DNA of 41,372 bases, taken from assembly GCA_947089425.1 (NCBI GenBank), contig CAMUKG010000014.1:1-41372 (forward strand), read 5' to 3'. The DNA comes from an uncultured Clostridia bacterium. Its GTDB lineage: Bacteria; Bacillota; Clostridia; Christensenellales; Pumilibacteraceae. The notes under the pieces are model-generated. The model searched no databases, was not told the DNA's origin, and saw only the letters and a program-made list of their open reading frames with translations. Of this stretch, positions 35,201 through 41,372 are shown in pieces (position 1 is the first letter of the stretch; each line of letters starts with the position of its first letter). The position numbers and the translations under genes were made by a program.

Positions 35201-38200
35201 ACCGTAAACTCGTTGAGTTCTGACTCGTTTTGCGCAACTGCGGCAAATTCCGCTCTGAGCGTAGCCGAATATGTTAAAGCTCCTTTAAAGTCGCTTGCAT
35301 TGCCGTTATTCACCGTAACGACGACGCTCTCGCCCGGATTAAGCGTTATTCCGCTTGCGTTAGTAACCGTAAATTCGGGCATAACGGCTTCAAGCGTGGC
35401 GCTAACCGTATTAGCCGAATACACCGTTCCACCAAGCATAGAAGTGTGCACGCCGAGCGCTATATTTCCCGTCGCCTTTGCTTTATAATAGGCAACGAAG
35501 AATTTGCCGTGACGAATTTCGCTCTTGATAAATTCGAGCGCCGAATTATCGCTCACAATGAAATCGGTTAAGGTAGCGTTTGACAAAGCGGACGGAGCTC
35601 CCTCGAAATTCACGACAAGCGCAAGCACTTTGGGGTCGGACTCATAGCTAACGTCAACGTTCTCGCCTATTTGCGTGGCGCCCGTAACGCTTCCGTCCGA
35701 ATTCACGGTAATTTCGCCGTCTTCATCGTCGGATATATAAGCCTTACTTTCGAGCACGCCCGAATCGGCTATAACGATTTCGAGCGAAGAAGTAAAGGAG
35801 TAAGCGCCATCGCCGAAAAGAACCACATTCACACTGACGCTCACATTGCCGCATTGCGAAATGGTGAACGTAGCCGAATTATTCGCGTTGGTAAGCGTAA
35901 GCGAACCGTTGCTCGCTACAAACGTTGCAACATAACTCACGGCGGGAGCGTTTGCAAGAACAAACTTGTATTCGCTTGCAAGTTTTTTGTCTATTTCGTA
36001 AACGTCGCCTGCGGGCAATACAAGAGTTCCGTTTTTGCGAAGTTCTATTTTTGGCGTATAAGCGTTTTGCTTAGCCGTAATTTCAAAATTTACGCTCGAT
36101 TCGAGCGGCAACACATCAGCGCCGTTGCGTTGAAGTTGAGCGGTAACTCTCACTGTATGCGCTTTAATATCCGCCGCAGTAAGCGCGCTTCTGTTAACTG
36201 TAACGCGATAATAATTTATTCCCGTAAGCGCAACCGAGAAAGCTCCCGTAGCAGTGCCGCCGACAGACATTTCGTTGCCGTCGATATATATTTTTACGTC
36301 AGCGAACGAATATCCGCTCGGAACGCCGCTCAAAGTCACACTGAAATCTGCCGAATAACCCGAGAACACGTTTATTTCGGAATTGCCGTCTTTAAAATCA
36401 ACGCTCAAAACCGCTTGCGAAACGTTAACGTTAAACGCGAACGTTTTGCCGTCGGCGCCCGACACGGTAATAACGGCAGAGCCCGCCTTCAAAGGATTGA
36501 GCGTAAGCGTGCCGTTTTCAATCGTAGCCCCCACGCAATCGGCGGAACTCGAAACCGTAAGCGTAGTGTCGGCGGGGTCTAAGCCCGCAATCGCGCTCAA
36601 TGCTTTTACCGAGAACGTACAGTCGTTTCCGCTTTGCCCGCAAGCAAGTTCGAGCTTTGCTCCCGACGCAAGCTTTGTGCCCGCATTGTTTTTAACTTCT
36701 ATTTCGCTCGCAGGCACGCGCACCGTAACGGTAGCGCTCGCTTCCACAGTCACGCCTTCGGGCGACGTGTAAGACGCCACTACGGTAAACGTGCCAAAAC
36801 TGCCGCGAACCGTAATATTCGGACTACTCGGGTCGTTCGATACAACTATATTGTTCTTGTCGTCTTTAACGGTGTAAGTTATTTCGGCGTTTTTAACGGG
36901 GTCGTTCGTGCCCGCGTTGGTAACGGTAGCTTTAACGTTTATTACCGAATTGTCGGTGCGAACTTCTTCTATGTTTTTATCGTCAAACGCAATGCTCACC
37001 TTAGAAGTGCTCACGCTTATGAGAACTCTCACCTCTTTGACGCCCGCGCTCAAAACAAGCGTAGCGGAAGCCGATTGAGTTTGGCTGTTTGCAACCCACA
37101 GTTTTCCGTCATGCACGCGGAACACGTTTTCGCACGACGCGTTTTCAAGCGAATACGTAAGTTCGGGGTCGTTTTGGGGTTTGCGATTTTCGTCGCCGTC
37201 GTTTATAACGGCTTCGAGCGCAAATTGTTGCTCGCCGCTATCGCCCGTAGTAATCACGTCAAGCTTGCCGCCATTTCCCGAATACACGGCGTCGCCTATT
37301 TTCAAGCCGAGCTTTTCAATTCCCACGTCGACGGTTATTTTCAGTTTTAATTCGTAAGTATATTTTTCGTCGTCGTCAAGAATTTCCACTACGGTAATCG
37401 TAAGCAACAAATCGTCTATTCTCGTGCCGAGCGCCGTGAAGCGATACATGGTAATAGCTTTTCTCGCTTCGGCTGTGTCCGCGTTACCGAAATAGTCGGT
37501 GGTGTTCGAACGGAAAACGCCTTCTATTCCGCTAACCGCGCCGCCGTCCGCATAAGAGAACTGCGCCATATAATGAAGATTTTCGCGGTCGATTTCGTTT
37601 CCGTTTTGAGCGAAATTAAACAAAATATCATAGGAGTTATTTCCGTTAGGCACATACGTCACCGTAACGTTTTGCGGCACGGCATCGCTACTCAACACTA
37701 TCAAGCCGTTCGCGTTCAAATCCGCCGTAAAAGCGCGCTCGACCGCTGTGGTAACGCGTATTTTGCTCGACGCCGAAACGCCGCCGTTAGCGCTTACGAC
37801 GGCAAATCCGTCGTAGATTTCGTTCGGCGCAGTAGTGCGCGTAATTTCGAATTCGCCCTCGTAAATAAGCTCGCCGCTCTCGCCAAACGACACGCCGTCA
37901 AAGCCCGTTATGTCGTTCCCGAAAGGTTCGTCTAAAAATGCGGGGTTAAATCCCGTGACGGCAAAACCTTGCGGCAAAGTATATTCAAACCCTTCGTAGG
38001 CGGTGTCGCCCGGTTTTTTAGGAGCGTAAGTAACTTTATAGTAAACATCCGCGCTTGATTGCCGTCCCGAATTGGTATAAAGCGTAGGCATTAAGAACGG
38101 TTGCGTATACTGCGCGTCGGCAAAAAGCTCTATACTCGCAATACTGACTTGCGTATTCGAAACCGAAACTTCGACAGACACCGACTTACCGTCCTCTTTA

Positions 38201-41200
38201 AACTCGGCCTCGCCGAACGAGAACGTTCCTTCGTAAGTCTTGCCCGGTTCGCAAACAAGCTTATAACTTCCGAATCCGAGCCGCTCCACCGACGAAGTGT
38301 TTAAAGGATATGTCTCCGCCAACGAACTGCACGCAAAATGCCATGCCGCATTATCGTGTGCAACAACGAAATCGGATTTGTCTTTCATTTTTATAACGCC
38401 TGAAGGATAAGCGGTAAAGATATCGCCGCTCGAAACCGTAATAGGCGCGCTCGCAGAAAGCTCTTGCGAATACGTGGCGTCTGTGTAAAGCTTTACTTCG
38501 TCGAAACGGCGATAAAGCGTATAATGGGAAACCGCCGAAAATTTTTCGTCGCGTCCCGCAATATATCCGTCTTGAATCGTGTAAATATTTTCGCCGTAGC
38601 CGTAAAAAAGGCTGAAAGTTTGCCAATCTTTTTTCTCGCCTACGCTGAGCGAGAACAGGTCGCGCAAAACTACAACCGTAGAATCAATCAAAATATCGGT
38701 ATTGCGAGTTTTAAATAACGCGTTTCCTATATGCTTATCAGTCATTTCGCTCTCTTTTGTGCCGAGAGGGAAATAATAAATCGACGAACCTATTGCCTTT
38801 TTGGGCAACAAATACGGATAATTATTTTGCTTAACCGCAATATCGAGCGAAACATATTCGCGGTTTATAATGTTGTGTTTCGATTCAAGCACTATTTGAG
38901 GCGTAGTCGTAGACATAAGTTGCGGTACGTCGCGCTTATAATTGTCTAACAACACAACTTCGGAACCCGTCGAATACAACTCGGGGTTCTCGTAATAAAT
39001 TTTGTGATTTTTGTCGTTGCTGTCTTTAAATTGAACGCCGCTTACGGCATACTTATATTCTACAGTTATAACTATTACGCAATCGTTAAGTTCGAGTTTT
39101 ACGGAGCAACTTTCGCGAGAATTACTCGGCACTATAAAGCTGTCGGCGGCTTTCGAGTAAGCGCCTTGATTGTCCGTTTTAACAATAAAAGCATAGTTCT
39201 CGTCTTGGCTTTGCGTTACGGGATTACCGTCTTTATCGTAGAACAAAATCAAATCTTTCAAATTAAATACGGTAACTTTTTCGCTCTCGCCCGTAACGGG
39301 TCGTCCCGACCCTATTTCGAGAACGAGCGTCGCGGCATTTCCGTTGCAAATAAGTTGCGTGTTTTTATCGTCGGGATTTTTCGTAAAGTTAAAATCTTCG
39401 TTGAGTTTAAACGAATCGGCGGTGTGCACGACTTTAAACTTGACTTCGAACGACATTTTCTCGGCAGGCTCGTAACCCGTTACGTTACCGTCTTCGTCCT
39501 TTTTTTCGTTAAGACTTTGGCTTGCGAGAGTAAACGTTACCGTGTGAATGCCGTCGGGAACGTCCGCGCCTATTTTAAAGCCGAGAGGCGCGCTCAAAGT
39601 GTCTTTCGAGCCCGTAACCTTAGCAAGTTTGGGAAAAAGCACTTTGTTGTCGCCGACCTTTATTTCTCCGTCAACGGTAATTGTTTTGGCGGCGTCGGTC
39701 GAGTTTATTTCTTTCGAATACGAAATAGTAAGACTCGAATTCAATGAACTTACTGCGTCGTCGTTCGCAAACAATGTGTGCCCAATCGTGTAGCTCATTT
39801 CGGCTTTCGGAGTAGTGTCGCCGCCGAACGTTGAAATCGGATTATCCGCTTTAACGGCAACTTCATTTATGGGCGCGCGAATGTGCAAATATACAGTAGC
39901 GGACTTGCGCAAATTATTTGTTTCTCGGTTTTCAATTAACAAAGTGGCGTCGCCTACTCTGTCTTTATATTTTAGGCTGAGTTTGGCGCTCGTGGGCGTT
40001 GTGGATATATTAACGAGTTCGGAGCCCTCTTTTACCTGAACGTACAAATTGTTCATTCCCCATGTGGGGTCGGTAAGCAAACCTTTACGCACAACCTTAA
40101 CATAATCGGAAAGCACAAACTGCGTAGAGGTGCCGATAGGACGGTCCAAATACAAGTCGAGTTCGTCGGTGCGCATTTTGGTGTAAGGGTCGAAGCATAC
40201 GATATCGGTCACAACGTCCATTTCACTGCTCGGTAAAAATTCGACCTCTATAATTATTTCACGTTTAACGGGCGCGCCGTTATACTCGTTGGCAACGAGC
40301 TTAATTGTGCTTTTGCCAGCCCCGAGCGCCTTAAATCTAAGATTTTTTCGGCAATACGCGCCGTCGCTGCTATGCGGGTGCAAATTGAATTCAAGGTTGC
40401 CGCATTTGGTAGCCGAATCGGTTATTTCTTTATATTCGGAGTCTTCGAGGTTCCACCCGTTTGCAACAAACACGCGCACTTGGTCGTGATAGCCGCCGTT
40501 CCCCATAACGCCTTGCATTATTTTCGCGCGCTTTCCGTTGGTGCCCACAGCTCCCAACTGCGAAAAATCAAACTCGTGTTCGAGGTTATTTTCACGCAAG
40601 TCGGTTCCCAAAGTGCTTTCGTAGTAAGGAATTTGCTTTACCACACGGTAAAAACGCGATGCGTCGGTGCTCTTATCCTGTTGCAACGCGAGTTCGAGCG
40701 GGTCGCCCTTACCGGCTTCTCTAAACACAGTAATGCTTCCGTTCACTTCTTTTTTTAAATTTATCGGCGCGATTGCCTTCATGCCTTCGGTAACGTTACC
40801 GTCGGAATCGGCGTAATCGTCCGCTTCGAAATATTCGGCAAAGCCCTCCTCAACTTTCATTTCTATAACTTCGCGCACTTCGGGCGAAAATTCGCTCGTA
40901 ACTATAAGTTTGAAATTGTCTCTCATAGTTTCGCTGACGCGAAAACCGAACACAACCACAGCAACAACGTCGTCTTCGCCGCTACCCACATATTCGGTTT
41001 TAAGCGGAATAATGGCGGCGGCAGGCTCGGAATAAACTTTGATTAGCGAATTCACGTCGTCTTTGGTGTAGTTGTTGCTTTTTAGCACAACGTTGAACTC
41101 CATGTTATACGCAACATTGGGCGCAACGCGATACACTAATTGCGGCGCTTCGGTATCGAGCGGGTCGTTCACCTGGCTTAGGTCGGTTTTTCCGCTGCCA

Positions 41201-41367
41201 ACGCTTATTTTTTCGATTGACGGCGGGTCTATTGCGGGAGCTTTGGTAACCCACAGCACCGCAAACGCGACGCTCGCCGTCGCGAGCACCGCAATAAGGA
41301 CTATAAACAGTATGTTTCGTCCTTTCTTTTTTGTTTCGAGTTCTATAACTTTATCGGAAATAGGCAT
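32212..41367 (-). CDS. Giant Ig-like repeat membrane-anchored protein
   Basis: This 3051-residue protein starts five bases from the window edge, so its ribosome site and promoter lie mostly outside and an earlier start cannot be excluded. A short charged N-terminus with KKKGR precedes a hydrophobic segment at about 18-40, which suggests an N-in membrane anchor or uncleaved signal. All the rest looks like beta-rich extracellular structure: many Ig-like or cadherin-like units with strands such as ATVTVRV or KVTVMP. In the C-terminal third a motif V-x-G-G-x-Y-x-G recurs about once per unit (examples at DNA 35118-35143, 34800-34830, 34493-34528, 33925-33966). Few cysteines, no lipobox and no sortase signal are seen; the protein ends TPEIISEA. 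I cannot name a specific family. A structural or adhesive surface role is the likely reading. Confidence 0.85.
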   Translation of the reverse strand: MPISDKVIELETKKKGRNILFIVLIAVLATASVAFAVLWVTKAPAIDPPSIEKISVGSGKTDLSQVNDPLDTEAPQLVYRVAPNVAYNMEFNVVLKSNNYTKDDVNSLIKVYSEPAAAIIPLKTEYVGSGEDDVVAVVVFGFRVSETMRDNFKLIVTSEFSPEVREVIEMKVEEGFAEYFEADDYADSDGNVTEGMKAIAPINLKKEVNGSITVFREAGKGDPLELALQQDKSTDASRFYRVVKQIPYYESTLGTDLRENNLEHEFDFSQLGAVGTNGKRAKIMQGVMGNGGYHDQVRVFVANGWNLEDSEYKEITDSATKCGNLEFNLHPHSSDGAYCRKNLRFKALGAGKSTIKLVANEYNGAPVKREIIIEVEFLPSSEMDVVTDIVCFDPYTKMRTDELDLYLDRPIGTSTQFVLSDYVKVVRKGLLTDPTWGMNNLYVQVKEGSELVNISTTPTSAKLSLKYKDRVGDATLLIENRETNNLRKSATVYLHIRAPINEVAVKADNPISTFGGDTTPKAEMSYTIGHTLFANDDAVSSLNSSLTISYSKEINSTDAAKTITVDGEIKVGDNKVLFPKLAKVTGSKDTLSAPLGFKIGADVPDGIHTVTFTLASQSLNEKKDEDGNVTGYEPAEKMSFEVKFKVVHTADSFKLNEDFNFTKNPDDKNTQLICNGNAATLVLEIGSGRPVTGESEKVTVFNLKDLILFYDKDGNPVTQSQDENYAFIVKTDNQGAYSKAADSFIVPSNSRESCSVKLELNDCVIVITVEYKYAVSGVQFKDSNDKNHKIYYENPELYSTGSEVVLLDNYKRDVPQLMSTTTPQIVLESKHNIINREYVSLDIAVKQNNYPYLLPKKAIGSSIYYFPLGTKESEMTDKHIGNALFKTRNTDILIDSTVVVLRDLFSLSVGEKKDWQTFSLFYGYGENIYTIQDGYIAGRDEKFSAVSHYTLYRRFDEVKLYTDATYSQELSASAPITVSSGDIFTAYPSGVIKMKDKSDFVVAHDNAAWHFACSSLAETYPLNTSSVERLGFGSYKLVCEPGKTYEGTFSFGEAEFKEDGKSVSVEVSVSNTQVSIASIELFADAQYTQPFLMPTLYTNSGRQSSADVYYKVTYAPKKPGDTAYEGFEYTLPQGFAVTGFNPAFLDEPFGNDITGFDGVSFGESGELIYEGEFEITRTTAPNEIYDGFAVVSANGGVSASSKIRVTTAVERAFTADLNANGLIVLSSDAVPQNVTVTYVPNGNNSYDILFNFAQNGNEIDRENLHYMAQFSYADGGAVSGIEGVFRSNTTDYFGNADTAEARKAITMYRFTALGTRIDDLLLTITVVEILDDDEKYTYELKLKITVDVGIEKLGLKIGDAVYSGNGGKLDVITTGDSGEQQFALEAVINDGDENRKPQNDPELTYSLENASCENVFRVHDGKLWVANSQTQSASATLVLSAGVKEVRVLISVSTSKVSIAFDDKNIEEVRTDNSVINVKATVTNAGTNDPVKNAEITYTVKDDKNNIVVSNDPSSPNITVRGSFGTFTVVASYTSPEGVTVEASATVTVRVPASEIEVKNNAGTKLASGAKLELACGQSGNDCTFSVKALSAIAGLDPADTTLTVSSSADCVGATIENGTLTLNPLKAGSAVITVSGADGKTFAFNVNVSQAVLSVDFKDGNSEINVFSGYSADFSVTLSGVPSGYSFADVKIYIDGNEMSVGGTATGAFSVALTGINYYRVTVNRSALTAADIKAHTVRVTAQLQRNGADVLPLESSVNFEITAKQNAYTPKIELRKNGTLVLPAGDVYEIDKKLASEYKFVLANAPAVSYVATFVASNGSLTLTNANNSATFTISQCGNVSVSVNVVLFGDGAYSFTSSLEIVIADSGVLESKAYISDDEDGEITVNSDGSVTGATQIGENVDVSYESDPKVLALVVNFEGAPSALSNATLTDFIVSDNSALEFIKSEIRHGKFFVAYYKAKATGNIALGVHTSMLGGTVYSANTVSATLEAVMPEFTVTNASGITLNPGESVVVTVNNGNASDFKGALTYSATLRAEFAAVAQNESELNEFTVSAKKLLGGGNATLVVTVTVSGGLYNGYKETFEIPVTVNVYASPAISVTEEAKLAANQQTLDLGALLNVTHDSGDNSFAYEVEYTYDNIYGTLVVSQNKDGSGTYTRGEAAKDGAVFELGYTFKVTGGYYSGATPVKGTIKVTVMPASATLTVDGGVGISGVRYVSGNSKLTFTASVGNISREYIAASYSVDKSEWGSISGNTFVPAIYGGETVPASSEANITATVKIVGGDYAGAEYTVTERVCVTWLAKQSASSKFSAKAGERIDLKTLFKSADGNVLTGISISSDSAFVAQEGDYLKVLPNANYGTANKTVKLFVTHTDSNNRAYYGEFDFTVLPIAVPEFEVTQNGNTFVANDGKTFSGAQYKIDVLSGKELLDNYDTAYDVYSTENTFTLTPKTLSLGGNVVLRVFMKIEGGDYEGGTYDGNVWEKTVTLSVTGKRAPVLSEVGFKLSEDGNGGQITATIENGDGYTFGYAYAVTEGSGILLAPDGSFTFAKTSQKQSAKVTVSVTVSGEPYNGLVLTGITAEIEVLAATAPTLTANVQGGVIIPVVSSGDSATFSFALADQTQAKYINLNATTGEFKLKDSSFGGTIKIAVSASLTSGAYKGTSINCEATVTSVAAPVPGELSLGTLTPNAQINPVSFTGSFTFAGSGFEVLFVQVKEYSSRLSTHGATGFVITPNSESTPVKVTLYYRVKGDCSYTGEILSKGYDVPIPALPKLTATATSTKITVAFNYAHSGDFEFAVGDADKKYVTIDAQGNFVGSYESRTIPVTVSATVNGGVLGGVLGGLEFTFELEITTSVPTLTLEVTRNENGGAVVPSLSDGGENAQYEYTVTSGNSVTLASNTSGAFTAVSGRSGKTVIKVKATLESGAVVENTVEVVIAADSAGITATVGEGDTATTAGKIIYNVTFEGFNGTITAVKNNSEHVNAEISSNGITVTADYDEDGDEQTETLECDVMFENESGEYVFATVTFEVAYKVNATPVETPEIISEA
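32833..32862 (-). repeat. 12-bp in-frame microrepeat
   Basis: Two perfect copies of a 12-base unit (GCCGCCGAGCAC on the plus strand) and half of a third lie in tandem inside the Ig-like gene. In the protein they encode GVLGGVLGG. The unit is a multiple of three, so copy-number change would keep the frame. Confidence 0.7.
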
Positions 41368-41372
41368 AAAAT

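Noticed and set aside
3873..41367. Recent phage, transposon or integron origin of the surface-protein cluster
   Set aside because: No transposase, integrase, tRNA, attachment site or terminal inverted repeat is visible, and the codon style appears the same as in the flanking house-keeping genes.

Overview
The window reads as a stretch of a low-to-moderate GC Gram-positive genome (Bacillota, most likely a gut-associated Clostridia lineage). The reasons are an RqcP-type S4 protein, a KtrAB potassium system, a fused IspD-IspF enzyme, Shine-Dalgarno sites of the AGGAGG type, consensus sigma-A promoters, lipoprotein signal peptides, and very large BspA-like, InlB B-repeat and Ig-like surface proteins with no outer-membrane machinery. 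The phylum is fairly secure; anything finer is inference.

Layout. (1) About 1-3740, plus strand: a four-gene operon rqcP-ispDF-ktrB-ktrA. Its promoter sits so close to the rqcP ATG that the mRNA should be nearly leaderless. A second, divergent sigma-A promoter points left out of the window. A perfect 13-bp hairpin at 3818-3850 separates this operon from the convergent minus-strand genes and can serve both directions. (2) 3873-17932, minus strand: seven tightly packed genes, read right to left. They are a membrane protein with an acidic linker, a MoxR AAA+ ATPase, a DUF58 protein, a BatA-like VWA membrane protein, a larger membrane protein with two VWA domains, a BspA-like leucine-rich-repeat lipoprotein, and a 1068-residue Ig-like lipoprotein with a large unrecognised C-terminal region. 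(3) 18090-31325, minus strand: a 1260-residue lipoprotein with two Big_2 domains and ten PPC-like beta domains, preceded by a 3134-residue protein combining InlB repeats, FN3-like domains, dozens of LRR_5 repeats and four PPC-like domains. A consensus promoter and an intrinsic terminator lie upstream, enclosing about 190 nt that could be a regulated leader or a small RNA. (4) 31664-41367, minus strand: a 3051-residue Ig-like repeat protein, followed 5 nt later by a purine-type phosphoribosyltransferase.

How it may work together. The MoxR-DUF58-VWA set is a known type of ATPase-driven assembly or maturation cassette at the membrane. Here it is apparently co-transcribed with two large exported lipoproteins and lies beside three more giant surface proteins. 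The most interesting reading is a dedicated cell-surface assembly locus in which the MoxR/VWA cassette folds or installs the adjacent repeat proteins. That is inference from gene order and domain content. None of the surface proteins shows a C-terminal sortase signal: three are predicted lipoproteins, and the two largest have an N-terminal membrane segment.
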